Shown here piece after piece: positions 1-11,262 of a stretch of 64,000 nucleotides of DNA. The stretch is from assembly GCA_047967505.1 (NCBI GenBank), contig CM106541.1. One strand, 5' to 3'. Each line of letters opens with the position of its first letter. Position 1 is the stretch's first letter. The stretch comes from Dipteris shenzhenensis. Its lineage: Eukaryota > Polypodiophyta > Polypodiopsida > Gleicheniales. The notes beneath the pieces are model-generated. The model worked only from the letters and a program-made list of their open reading frames with translations, ran no database searches and had not been told where the DNA came from. The translations under genes were made by a program, and so were the position numbers.

Positions 1-469
1 TGCTTGTCTCCCCTCTCACTAGATACACAATGAATACCATCTCTATTGTAAGGCATGAAACAGCTCCCATAAAGTTAATCCCAACTAACTTGGAGGTTCT
101 AGGACCGACTCTATCTCCGAGCTAACCTGCAAGATCACCAAAGGCTAGTACACAAACACAAGGACACATCTAGTGTAGGCTAGTGTGTCACCACCCAATC
201 ATAGATTCTTGCAAGGATCACCCTTGAGCTAGAGGCCAAGTAACGCCTAACCATCGTACTCCTTATCTTTAAAAAGACATAGGCTTGGATGGGCTGCATC
301 GTAGCTTGGTATTCTTAGGAGGCTCCAATGATCCAAATGAGCAAAGGCTCTCACTCTTATAGGCATAGGATGTGCTAGGTGTTTCATGCTAAGATTACCC
401 TAACTGTACCAAGGGTACCTCGTATCCTAACTGTCCCAAGGTTAGGAATAAACACTAGCCACATTAACG
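1..469 (-). mobile_element. Probable 3' LTR fragment of a Ty3/gypsy element
   Basis: This stretch sits where the 3' LTR of a minus-strand gypsy element should be. To its right come a polypurine tract and then a decayed integrase C-terminus, both on the minus strand. The inner end, read on the minus strand, is TTAATGTGGC, with CG where the canonical TG should start the LTR. The other end lies outside the window, so there is no second LTR to compare. The assignment is an inference from position. Confidence 0.35.
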
Positions 470-482
470 TTCTCCCCCTGTT
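470..482 (-). other. Polypurine tract next to gypsy 3' LTR
   Basis: The minus strand reads AACAGGGGGAGAA just before the presumed LTR start. Such a purine run primes plus-strand synthesis in LTR retrotransposons. The assignment depends on the neighbouring LTR and integrase calls. Confidence 0.4.
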
Positions 483-669
483 ATTTAGAGAAGGACTGTG
501 ATATAATCTTTAGAATTGGCTTGAAAGAGAATCAATACTTTCTCAAGTACTATCCTCTTTTGAGGATAATTCCACTTAACCTTTAGCTTTCGAATAGTCG
601 ATGGCGGTCCCTATAATTTAGAAGACATTCCGGTTCACGGGGCACATAAGTGGATAGATCCTTAAGTCA

Positions 670-786
670 TACAAGTTCATCCTTAGAGATTAAATTATTT
701 TTAGCACCCAATTTCTCTTTGAATGTGTTGACATGAAAAGCCGGGTGTATCCGGACACCAGGTAACCGCAACTTGTAAACAACATC
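670..786 (-). pseudogene. Ty3/gypsy integrase C-terminus remnant
   Basis: The minus strand encodes DVVYKLRLPGVRIHPAFHV followed by N-T-F-K. This is the conserved segment after the integrase core of plant gypsy polyproteins, where YKLxLP is followed by HPxFHVS. The stretch just upstream (about 787-850) continues the homology (W-S/GPF-like residues) but is broken by a stop and a frame change. It is a short fossil, with no catalytic domain visible. It probably belongs to the same element as the LTR at 1-469. Confidence 0.65.
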
Positions 787-1498
787 ATTGATCTTTTAAG
801 GATCAGAAATGGACCACAAAAGTGAGAATATATTTTATGAACTTGGCCGATTCTCATTACTTAAAGAAATTTTGGGGATTTTTAATTAAATCCTCTTTGA
901 GAGAACTTGAGGTGATTGCTTTTGATTAGACACCTAAGAAATGATAGTATTTGCATGAATTTTGTGGTAGGTATACCACAAGCCTCTCGTGGGCACGATG
1001 CCATTTGAGTGTTTGTAGATCAACTAACTGTCACTAGGCTGGGACCCTCCATGTTTGTCCCTGCAAGAATATGAATAGAGGTGCCATGGTTGTGATAATC
1101 TCATTCCAAAAATTCTCTTCCTAGCAAAGATGTGTACAACTTTACTCTCTAGGAGAGAAGAGTCCTCCCATGATGTTCACTCCTTTGATACAATAGCCTT
1201 GCAGATATCATGTGCATGGAGCAACCACTCTAAGGCAAGTGATGTGTACACAAATTGGTTTTGGTAGGCACACTAACTCAGCTTTATGTTTTTGTAAGAT
1301 TGCTAGTGTCTCAAGTTTGTTCTTGAACAACTCCACAAGGTGTGTGATAGTATCAACAATTTCTACTCACTCAGTGGAGATTCTCTATGTCCTCCATGAG
1401 TAAATCGAGACAACAAGAAGCACATGGAGTCCAAACAATATTGGGAAGAGCCTCCATTCTGCTCGAGCCCACCTGTAATGCATGAATTGTGATTCATC
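787..1498. other. No gene recognised; decayed retroelement-like DNA
   Basis: I see no open frame with recognisable domains. By position this should be the integrase region of the minus-strand gypsy element at the window start, but translations of the minus strand show no integrase core motif. Confidence 0.4.
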
Positions 1499-1509
1499 TT
1501 AAGTGTCGA

Positions 1510-3780
1510 AGACTTTGTATAAATGGATGCTCAAGTATGTGTGGGTGTGTGGATTTGTATGTGTGAGCGCATATTTTTATACTATGGTCTACACCCACTG
1601 TTGGGCGTTGATGACGTCAGTGGGGATGTCATAGTAGCTAGTCCCTGCTATGCATGATGGAGTTTATGGTTTTCAACCTTGTGAGTGACTATCATGAGAT
1701 TGAAACTGCACTATGTTGTGTTTTTAAAGGATGAGTTTGGGAATGTTCGTGGATTCATCTAGGTATATGCTTCTGCCGTATTAGCGGACATGCAAATTTC
1801 ACCTTGTGAAGTTTTCGTCCAAGTTGCGGCCTGCTGGTATTGTGATAATTCTTTCTATCTTAAATGGTGTGTTGCCCTATCAGCTAGATTTAGATTTAGA
1901 TGCTCGTTGGGGAGAGACTAAAATGAAAACGTTTAGACTTCACAAGCAGTTGTAGCTTGAATGAAGAAATTTTGGACTACCTTTTGATTAGCCTTCTCCT
2001 TTAGTGCTAGCCTTCATCATGGCTGAGTCTGCCCTTCACCTCCGGAGTGCCGACAGAAACTCAGTACGAAGTCTTTGTATAAATGGATGCTCAAGTATGT
2101 GTGGGTGTGTGGATTTGTATGTGTGAGAGCATAATTTTATACTATGGTCTACACCCACTGTTGGGCGCTGATGACGTCAGTGGGGATGTCATAGTAGCTA
2201 GTCCCTGCTATGCATGATGGAGTTTATGGTTTTCAACCTTGTGAGTGACTATCATGAGATTGAAACTGCACTATGTTGTGTTTTTAGAGGATGAGTTTGG
2301 GAATGTTCCTGGATTCATCTAGGTATATGCTTTTGCCGTATTAGTGAACATGCAAATCTCACCTTGTGAAGTTTTTGTCCAAGTTGCGGCGTGCTGGTAT
2401 TGTGATAATTCTTTCTATCTTAAATGGTGCGTTGCCCTATCAGCTAGATTTAGATTTAGATGCTCGTTGGGGAGAGACTAAAATGAAAGTGTTTAGACTT
2501 CACAAGCAGTTGTAGCTTGAATGAAGAGATTTTGGACTACCTTTTGATCAGCCTTCTCCTTTAGTGCTAGCCTTCATCATGGCTGAGTCTGCCCTTCACC
2601 TCCGGAGTGCCGACAGAAACTTAGTACGAAGACTTTGTATAAATGGATGCTCAAGTATGTGTGGGTGTGTGGATTTGTATGTGTGAGAGCATATTTTTAT
2701 ACTATGGTCTACACCCACTGTTGCGCCTTGTGAAGTTTTCGTCCAAGTTGCGGCCTGCTGGTATTGTGATAATTCTTTCTATCTTAAATGGTGCGTTGCC
2801 CTGTCAGCTAGATTTAGATTTAGATGCTCGTTGGGGAGAGACTAAAATGAAAATGTTTAGACTTCACAAGCAGTTGTAGCTTGAATGAAGAGATTTTGGA
2901 CTACCTTTTGATTAGCCTTCTCCTTTAGTGCTAGCCTTCATCATGGCTGAGTCTGCCCTTCACCTCCGGAGTGCCGACAGAAACTCAGTACGAAGACTTT
3001 GTATAAATGGATGCTCAAGTATGTGTGGGTGTGTGGATTTGTATGTGTGAGAGCATATTTTTATACTATGGTCTACACCCACTGTTGGGCGCTGATGACA
3101 TCAGTGGGGATGTCATAGTAGCTAGTCCCTGCTATGCATGATGGAGTTTATGGTTTTCAACCTTGTGAGTGACTATCATGAGATTGAAACTGCACTATGT
3201 TGTGTTTTTAGAGGATGAGTTTGGGAATGTTCCTGGATTCATCTAGGTATATGCTTCTGCCGTATTAGCGGACATGCAAATTTCATATTGTGAAGTTTTC
3301 GTCCAAGTTGCGGCCTGTTGGTATTGTGATAATTCTTTCTATCTTAAATGGTGCGTTGCCCTATCAGCTAGATTTAGATTTAGATGCTCGTTGGGGAGAG
3401 ACTTAAATGACACAAGCAGTTGTAGCTTGAATGGAGAGATTTTGGACTACCTTTTGATGCTAGCCTTCATCATGGCTGAGTCTGCCCTTCACCTCCGGAG
3501 TGCCGACAGAAACTCAGTACGAAGACTTTGTATAAATGGATGCTCAAGTATGTGTGGGTGTGTGGATTTGTATGTGTGAGAGCATATTTTTATACTATGG
3601 TCTACACCCACTGTTGGGTGCTGATGACGTCAGTGGGGATGTCATAGTAGCTAGTCCCTGCTATGCATGATGGAGTTTATGGTTTTCAACCTTGTGAGTG
3701 ACTATCATGAGATTGAAACTGCACTATGTTGTGTTTTTAGAGGATGAGTTTGGGAATGTTCCTGGATTCATCTAGGTTTA
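1510..3780. repeat. Tandem array of a ~560-bp unit (five starts)
   Basis: The marker GACTTTGTATAAATGGATGC (first copy and variants) recurs at 1,511, 2,073, 2,631, 2,995 and 3,524, giving spacings of 562, 558, 364 and 529 bp. The third unit lacks about 195 bp: it jumps from CACTGTTG straight to CGCCTTGTGAAG. The last unit is cut off near 3,780. Units are near-identical by eye. Each full unit carries TGACGTCA or a one-base variant. The short open frames inside repeat with the unit and are not genes. I see no transposon motif in the unit. Confidence 0.9.
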
Positions 3781-3791
3781 TTAAGTGTCGA

Positions 3792-5193
3792 TGGCTAATT
3801 AAAGTGCCAAGAATGATCAAGACTCAATAGAAAATTATTCATTAACACTAGTTGGTAATAGGACATAAGAATGTCCCAGGACACTTTTATGTCCTGTCAA
3901 CCTGGCCACTTTCTAGAAATATCCTAAGGCATTGATAAGGTTTTTTGGGGATTTGATTTGACCATGTTAGCTTATCTATTGAAAAACATTTGGAATCATT
4001 TTGGATTGAAACTCACACCTATGACTTTGAGATATACCTAAAGTCTTAAGGTCGAGCTATCAGTGAATTTCAAGCTGTTTTTTCAACTTTTAGATAAAAT
4101 AGTCGTACATCTTGATTCAAATGAGTTTTCTTAAAGTTTTTAAGTCCCATAGTCTAATAGTAACTATGACACATGCTTGGATTGCTTTTGGAGTTAGATA
4201 ATCATATTTACTTTGTTTACGGTCTCAAAATTAAAATTTGTGAATGCTAATACTTAGGCGAAGTTGATTTGTTGCACATTCTTTGACATGTCTAAGAAGT
4301 TCCAAATTCAACCATACTTTGTATATGCCTTCAATGTGATATTATGGTGTAGAGTTTTTAGGCGACCTAATATCATGTAGAGCATCAAATTCAAACCTTA
4401 TTTTGATTGTTGGTGATGCTAATTTCAAGATACAAGGATTACATGATATCATAGGAACCGTCAAAGGTCTAAATTATACCTATAGAGTGGTTCTAGCATA
4501 AATCAGTGATACCAATAAAAAATACTTATATGTAGAACACTTATGGATACATCAAAACTATAAAAGTGAGATTTGCTTTGCAACCTATTTTGAATCTTGC
4601 CTGGGTGAAAACTGTGTTACTATACATTTGTGGAAACTTTGTAATCATGTGTGTTGTTTTTTTAATGTTCTTTATACTTTTTTAAAAGAAGTCTTATGTG
4701 TCTACCTTAAGCGCAAGAGAGGAAATGCTCAAAAAATATACCTAGATCAAGTTGTGGATATTTTGTCAAAACATCAAAAGGACTCAAGTGTGTGTAGCTC
4801 CCGTTGGAGAGAGTCCCCATCCACTTCAATTGAAATGAGCATTCTCTCCACTCCTAGTGTCTTAGGTGTAAACAACAGCTCATGCAACCTCAAATTCCTA
4901 TTGCCCAGGCTGTCCTCCTCCAGCAGAGTTCTAATGCCTAGGCCCTTGGAGCTAGATGCGGGGTTGCGCTCAAGGTGACAATGATTTTTCTTCAAACAGT
5001 GAAGGGTAATGCCGTGGAGGCCATGGGCTTCTCATGCCATCCTTTCTGGGACCTCATGTACAAAGTCACCAACATAGGATTTGGTGATGAGAGGTGGAGA
5101 CAAGAGACGAGATTGGGGAAAACGGGGGGGGATGCTTAGGTAACAACCTAGGGGCTGGCTGAAATGATGAGATTTTAGAGGAGCATATGAAAT
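3792..5193. other. Intergenic; no gene recognised
   Basis: AT-rich sequence to about 4,740, then more mixed composition up to the LTR at 5,194. Short open frames around 4,630-5,000 overlap on opposite strands and show no recognisable domain. I see no repeat structure. Confidence 0.5.
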
Positions 5194-6863
5194 TGGACCA
5201 AAAACCCTAAAAAGGAATCACTGCTAGTAGAAATGCAGCCTGGATCTTCGATTCGCAGCAGATAATTACCAAGATAGATTTCAAATTTCATAGAAAACAG
5301 GAAAAAACATCATCTTATATCTTCATCTGAGGAGGAGTAGCAGCAGATTTCTTTTGGGAATCAAAACGAACTGAAGAGGGAGAGAAAGAACATAGATTGC
5401 TACTTCCACGCAATATTTCACAAGAACTCGCGATAGAAACTGGAGAACACAAGCTGAAGTCTGAAAATCATAATTGCAGCACTTATCTCAGATTCTTCGC
5501 GATAGAATAGAGGGAGAGAAGAAGAAACGCAACACGCGCAACACTAGGGCCCAAAAATAAGGGCTGGATCCCCCGGAGGTCTTTGTTGCAATAGAATAAT
5601 ACTTTGTACACCTAGCTCATGAAAGAGTAGAGCATAAGTCTGAGTACAATCTTGAACGAATTTGGGAGGTCAGGGGCCTTTCTTTTATAGACTAAGCTTA
5701 GCAAAAAGCAAGGGCCTGCTTTCTAAAAGCTACTTTTACAAAAAGCTAATCTTTTAGTCTTTTTCCTTCTAAATCTGGTGCTCTGGAGCTTTTAGGCACC
5801 TTTTAATCTTGTGGGCCTCCCTTTTAATGAGGCACCCCCTTTTTGAGCCTTGTGGGACCTGATTTTTACGCTTTTCGCCCCACTCTTGGGTCCATTTTGC
5901 ACTCTCTTAGGTCCTACACATGGCACAAACAAATTCCAACACTTTAACCAATTAAAGGTTGGCGAAATGCATGCATTCCTAGTTCTTGGACTAATCCTAG
6001 TCCCTTGTGGGCGTCCCCACGGTTCTCTTTTACTAATGCAAAGCAAAAGTAAAACAAAGCTTATTCTAGTTAACCAAAGTCAACTTTCTTTACCATCGTC
6101 AATGCAATGAAGACTTATTTATTTCTTGGGAGAAATGTTAGAAATGAAGAGGGAATGAATCACTCAATCCTCCACCCAAGATCTCTCTAACTCTTACACA
6201 CTCAGCTTTGATAGAGGACCACAGATGCAACAGAAACACACTCAGAAATAACAGCAAGAATAGATGGAGAGAGAGAGTATATTCATCCACCGGATGGTGG
6301 GCAGAAAATGGCTCCAAGGGAGCAGTACAAATCACAGCAGGGTGTTGGAGAAAACTGATGAACTCTCTCTCACAAACTGCCCCAGATCTGAGGGCTGAAC
6401 ACTGCCTTGGAGAAGGCTTTCTGTAATGCACTGGATGCTGGGCTTAATGGAGAAGTGGGCCTTTTATAGGCTCTGCCCAGGCCCCTTCAGACGACTGACC
6501 AGCAGGGTCGGTACCCTGTTTGGTGGCTGACTTCATGGGCCCCATAAACTGACCAGGGTTGGCCCTGGTCGGTGGCCCTGGATGGTGGGCCGACTTGGCC
6601 AGCCACAGGCCCCTATATAAGGGTGCCCTGGGCGGCCAGTCTGCGCTGCTGCTGGAGCCTCCATATGAGGCCTAAAGCCCCCCTTATACCTGCTGTTGCA
6701 GGCTGCGACCCAGCCCGTGTGCTGGTCACCTATATTCTCCCTCCGATGCCGGCCTGAGTCTCTCCCCCCAGCCCTCCTACCTCTCACTGCTCCTTGTCCG
6801 CTCAAATCGGGGGCTCATAGGTGGGCACAGTGAGTTTCTAACAAGAAAAACCAATTGGTGACA
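5194..6863 (-). repeat. Left (3') LTR of element A, interrupted
   Basis: It matches the right copy at 10,312-11,262 over almost its whole length, including the shared block around GGAATCAAAACGAACTGAAG. The match breaks at 6,136, where another LTR has inserted, and resumes at 6,849 with ACCAATTGGT. Without the insertion it is about 957 bp, close to the 951 bp of its partner. Confidence 0.75.
6136..6843 (-). mobile_element. Solo LTR with 5-bp target duplication
   Basis: The segment begins TGTTAGAAA and ends TTTCTAACA, a perfect 9-bp terminal inverted repeat with TG...CA ends. It is flanked on both sides by AGAAA (6,131-6,135 and 6,844-6,848). It is 708 bp long and interrupts an alignable LTR, so the empty site can be read from the partner at about 11,236-11,245. 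The minus strand has a TATAAAAG box at 6,461-6,468, suggesting that orientation. No internal region remains, as expected after LTR-LTR recombination. Confidence 0.88.
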
Positions 6864-6876
6864 TCCCCTCGGCTTC
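6864..6876 (-). other. Polypurine tract of element A
   Basis: The minus strand reads GAAGCCGAGGGGA immediately before the LTR start TGTCACC. Confidence 0.5.
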
Positions 6877-7429
6877 TAATTAGTTGTCAACCAAAAAGCT
6901 TCTTGATACAACTGTAAACTTGGAGATACCTCCTCTCTTGGCATCAATTGCCTAATAGTTCTGGTACTTGGCAAGATACCTGCAGATAAACTTGCCTCTG
7001 GGTGCTTTTCTTCTTTGTGCGGTACACAGTTTGTTCTTGTGGGAGGGTCTCCTTCATCTCTTCCACTAAAGTGGACCTTGGAATTTGGTAACTTCTGATC
7101 GTCGACTTAGATCGGTCTTGTGGCATTCTTTGCTCCTTTTGGCCAACTGGCCTTCCAGGGCACTAGGCAGCCACATGTCCCTCTTTCGACATCTAAACAC
7201 TTGCTTTCCGTACGGAGATTCTTGTTTTTCTTTGGCGTTTCCTGCTCTTTAAGAGCCCAGGGAAGCCATAGGCCTTTCGGCGTTTCCTGCTCTTTAAGAG
7301 CACTGGGCAGCCATAGGCCCTTCTTTTTGATTCTGAGATTGATTATTCCATACATGCATTTTTCATGCCACCGCTATGCAATAATCCTCTTGCTATGATC
7401 AACCCACTTGAGTCTTTCGATCTATTGCC
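6877..7429. other. Interior of element A; 45-bp duplication
   Basis: No domain is recognised. GGCGTTTCCTGCTCTTTAAG occurs at 7,234 and again at 7,279 (period 45, a multiple of three), each followed by GCCATAGGCC. A weaker related stretch (GGGCACTAGGCAGCCACATG) lies near 7,158. The duplication leaves an open minus-strand frame repeating a K-E-Q-E-T-P-K segment, which I do not take as a gene. Confidence 0.5.
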
Positions 7430-7905
7430 TTTTTTTTTTTTTTTCAAAGAAAGGAGCCTTCTATTAATGCTTGAAAGATTTCATACAAGACAGGAGCCCC
7501 GAAGGTGCTGAGTATCGAAAAAACGGGAAAAGACTGAAAGAAAGAAACCGGCATGTTCCAAAGAAACCCAGCTCACTGCCTAGGAGACCTAAGGAAGTGG
7601 GGCTAATAGCCAAGTGGGGGACTATACAGCCAGCGAATCCCTCGCGGGGTGGAGATGTAGAAAACTCTTGTAGGCCAAGCCTTGCAGAAATGAGCACGCC
7701 TCTCGATAGTCACCTTGGAGCTTGGAGTCCCACGCTCCCAGGTTGACCGTAGAGTGTATATGATATCCTGCCAGATGGCAACTAGGGTACAAGGGTCTAC
7801 CAGAGGTGCCATCTAGGGGCATCTTGCTCTGAAATACTGGGAGGGTCAATGCGCCACTCCTTCCCCAAACGTCCCACCACTCTGATCATTTGCCAGTGAA
7901 TCCCA
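7430..7905 (-). mobile_element. 5'-truncated LINE remnant (3' end)
   Basis: A 15-bp poly-T at 7,430-7,444 is the poly(A) tail of a minus-strand LINE. The tail region resembles the ends of the LINEs at 16,640 and 42,897. The minus strand encodes a segment with IWQDIIYTLRSTWE and RRAHFCK, which aligns with [14 protein letters not shown] and RRKHFCK of the intron-4 LINE, with frameshifts between. It is inserted in the interior of element A. No clear target duplication was seen. Confidence 0.6.
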
Positions 7906-10297
7906 TCAAGACTCCCATCCATCTCAGGGTCCCTCTCCGTATGACAAAGCTCTTGACATGTCTGTTTCTAAATGTTTCTAGATACACTCAGAGAAGTTTC
8001 TCATCCAGTACTTATATGTCCTTCTTTTTTGACAAATCGATGCCCCTTTCACTTGAGTTGACTGCTTCTTCTTTGACTTTCACAAGCCGGACGAGAGATA
8101 GTTCTTAAATGATTGCTTCTTCCAAGAGGTCTGTATTCCCCTCGGCTTCATTGGCTACAACTCGATCTTTAAATCCGATAAAAAGGAAGCCATAAATCAC
8201 ATGGCCAATATTTTGGCATATCATACTCATTGACTTCTCATTCATGAGAGGTGTCTTCCTGAAACAAATTCAAGAAAATAGTCCACTTTTCTACTTGTGT
8301 TGCCATACAAGAATTAGGTCTTCAAATAAACACAAGGCAAACTTCATCAACATGAAAGAGATACTTAGCCTTGGATATTTCTCGGAACCTTTCTTTGACT
8401 TCTTTTCTTGAGAGACCCCTCGAGTCTTCTCTCATGGAGTGATTTGCAGATATACTGATACTGTTTCCAAGTAGTATGAACCTCTTCTTCGAATCGCTTT
8501 AGAAAGAATTATTCTGAAATAGATTCCATTCACTACACGAGTGCTCCCATTCTCAATGGTCTCCTTACTACCAAACACTTACCGTGCTAGTCAGACATAA
8601 ACTTGCAGGGTTCTGAAACTTTCCAAAAGAACATATACCTGACAGATGACTGTAAAACTCTGTTGCATCGACCATAATTATCCATGAGAAACCATAAGAG
8701 TTCTTGTATAAAACAAATCCCACTGGAAATTATTGAATAGTAGAATCCTGAAGAAAATATTGGGTCAATAATGACCATAAAATACTGCCATATTGAGGGC
8801 TGGTACTTGAGCATGTCATGCTTCATAACAAGAAAACAACAAAACTGAATATCATAACTGAAACTCTAGAACTGAGATAATATAACTTGAAATTGAAATA
8901 CTTGGTCAATAATGACCACATGGAATTCCACCATAAAGGATTGGATACTTGATCATCTCATCATCCATAAGAACATAACTGATTATCATGACTAGTTATC
9001 ATACCCTAATTGAAGATCATAAAATCAAGCACATGACTATCAACTTGCCAACTTGGAACATGCTGCCCTCAAATAGGGTCTGATCTTGAATCTGTCATGA
9101 ATCAAACTCTTCAATTCATAAAAGATATACAAGTAGTCTTTGACACTTCTCTTTGGCATAAGCTGCTCAAAACCATAAAATGGATGTAATACCTTTGAGA
9201 TTATTTTGTCCTGGTACTATGTATACAAAAGTTTGATGAGACCAAACAAATAGTCCATAGCCTTGACCACATAAGTCACATAAAACTGGTTCCATAATAG
9301 AGAATATATCACTCGTGTACAATAACTTGGAATCCTCCAAAACTGAAATAAGCTCGGGATAACTAGCTTGTCCCTTCAAGGAATACTTTAGGACCACATA
9401 TGTATGTACAAGCAATCTTTTGTGCTTGGCTTTTGATTCATGAAACAATCAAGGAAACAACACAGTTCTTTCCTCGTAATAAGATACAAGAAGAATAAGG
9501 CAAGCTTAATAAACATGAAAGAAATACTTAGCTTTAGATGTCCCATAACATCTCCGAAGCCACTTTGTCCAAGGACAAGCTTCAACTAAGAAGTGGTTAT
9601 CTCCTGCTTTTGCCAATTCAGCCAATAGTTCTTTATAGGAATCCTCATCTTGGGACCTTCTCCCCTTCATCTCGCAATCTTGCTTAGGTGCTTGTACTTG
9701 TGAGGGCTGAGAGGCTGTGTCCATGATGAGAAAAACAAAATAGCAACTGCTGCTTTTTGTTGCTTTTTGCTCCTTTTACTGCTTTTATGCCGCTTTGGAG
9801 AAAAGAAGGCCGCGTATGCACAAAAAGCGGTTGCTTTTTGTGAGAAGCGGGTTCCTTTTTTAAAGAGAAGCAAATGCTTTTCGTGAAAAGCAAGTGCTTT
9901 TTGTTGCGAGAATTCTGAGCAAAAGATTGGAAGCACCTCACCAAGGATGACGACATGATGAACGTCTTTCCCAACTTGATAGATCACAGAGAAAAGAAGA
10001 AAATAGCCCCAAGAGATAGGGCGATAGAGAGAGAACAGACGTCTGGCCAAGATGAATTTGTGCCTCTTGAAAGATGCGCCTTAGCTCCCAGTGCCGAGCC
10101 TCCAAATAGGAGTGCTCCACCTTCTGGGATGTGTATTAGTTCACAAACAAGAGCGCCCCACCTTCTCGAGAAAGAATCATGTCACAGTCGGTGCGCCTCA
10201 CCCTCCATCACTCAAATTGATACAAAAATAGGTGTGCCTCACCTTGATCACAGTTGCATGCTAGCCTTGGACCGTTTCCACCAAGAAAAGTGAAAAT
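7906..10297. other. Interior of element A; repeats, no recognised protein
   Basis: No retroviral motif was found. A segment around 8,745-8,840 recurs in diverged form at 8,895-8,990 (shared GTCAATAATGACCA). A piece at about 8,330-8,375 recurs at 9,495-9,540 (shared AACATGAAAGA, then ATACTTAGC). A 72-codon minus-strand frame at 9,506-9,724 begins M-D-T-A-S-Q and contains a charged, possibly helical stretch, but I do not recognise it. At 9,750-9,915 the sequence is built from GCTTTTTG and its complement. At 10,070-10,250 a GTGCGCCTCACC-like motif recurs four times. Confidence 0.45.
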
Positions 10298-10311
10298 CCT
10301 ATGCTCTAAAC
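10298..10311 (-). other. Degenerate primer-binding-site-like sequence of element A
   Basis: The minus strand reads GTTTAGAGCATAGGA directly after the right LTR. AGAGC matches the inner part of the tRNA-iMet site TGGTATCAGAGC, but the outer part has decayed. The position is right; the match is weak. Confidence 0.3.
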
Positions 10312-11262
10312 TGGACCAAAAACCCTAAAAACGAATCATTGTCGGTAGAAACGCAGCCTGGATCTTTGATTTGCAGCAGATAATCACCAAGATAGATAGA
10401 AAAAAGGGAAAAACAGCATCTAGTATCTTCATCTGAGAAGGAGTAGCAGTAGATTTCTTATGGGAATCAAAACGAACTGAAGAGGGAGAGAAAGAACACA
10501 GACTACTACTTCCACGCAATATTTCACAAAAACTTCGCGATAGAAACTGGAGAACACAAACTGAAATCTGAAAATCATAATTGCAGCACTTATCTCAAAG
10601 ATTCTTCGCGATAGAATAGAGGGAGAGACGGAGATGCAGCACGTGCAACACTAGGGCCCAGAAGTAAGGGTTGGACCCCCCGGAGGTCTTTTTTGCAATA
10701 GAATAATACTTTGTACACCCGGCTCATGAAAGAGTATAAGTCTGAGTACAATCTTGAATGAATCTGGGAGGCCAGGGGCCTTTCCTTTATAGACTAAGCC
10801 TAGCATAAAGCTAGGGCTTGCTTTCTAAAAGCTACTTTTACAAAAAGCTAAGCTTTTAGTCATTTTCCTTCTAAATCTGGTGCTCTGGAGCTTTTAGGTG
10901 CCTTTTAATCTTGTGGGCCTTCCTTTTAATGAGGCGCCCCCTTGTCTTTACTTTTTGAGCCTTGTGGGACCTAATTTTTACGTTTCTCTCCCCACTCTTG
11001 GGTTCTTTTTGCACTCTCTTAGGTCCTACACATGGCACAAACAAATTCCAACACTTTAACCCATTAAAGGTTAGCGAAATGCATGCATTCCTAGTTCTTG
11101 GACTAATCCTAGTCCCTTGTGGGCGTCCCCATAGTTCTCTTTTACTAATGCAACGCAAAAGTAAAACAAAGCTTATTCTAGTTAACCAAAGTCAACTTTC
11201 TTAACCATCGTCAATGCAATAAAGACTTATTTCTTAGGAGAAATACCAATTGGTTACGTACA
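10312..11262 (-). repeat. Right (5') LTR of element A
   Basis: This copy aligns with 5,194-6,135 plus 6,849-6,863, with scattered substitutions and small indels of several percent by eye. On the minus strand it begins TGTACGTAACCAATTGG and ends GGTTTTTGGTCCA. Short open frames on both strands have counterparts in the left copy, because the two are repeats, not genes. Confidence 0.75.

Larger units (their letters stand above)
5194..11262 (-). mobile_element. LTR retrotransposon without recognisable coding ('element A')
   Basis: Two copies of a roughly 950-bp sequence in the same orientation flank a 3.4-kb interior. Both begin on the + strand with TGGACCAAAAACCC and end in a CCAATTGGT block. 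Read on the minus strand, a purine run (GAAGCCGAGGGGA) precedes the left copy, which begins TGTCACCAATTGG, and an AGAGC-containing primer-site-like sequence follows the right copy. This order fits an element on the minus strand. No gag or pol motif was found inside, so it resembles large non-autonomous LTR derivatives. The flanks ATGAAAT and GGTCACC do not match, so no target duplication is visible. Confidence 0.7.

Noticed and set aside
2643-3579. Open frames repeated in the 1.5-3.8 kb region
   Set aside because: They recur with the tandem unit in different frames and have no recognisable domain.
1510-3780. Tandem array considered as a CRISPR-like array
   Set aside because: Units are about 560 bp without short repeat/spacer structure, and the window is eukaryotic.
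5792-6110. Overlapping open frames on both strands, repeated at 10,871-11,204
   Set aside because: They lie in the paired LTRs of element A. Their preservation reflects duplication, not coding.
9667-10050. 127-residue minus-strand frame
   Set aside because: Composed largely of the GCTTTTTG repeat block (Lys/Ser-rich); no homology recognised.
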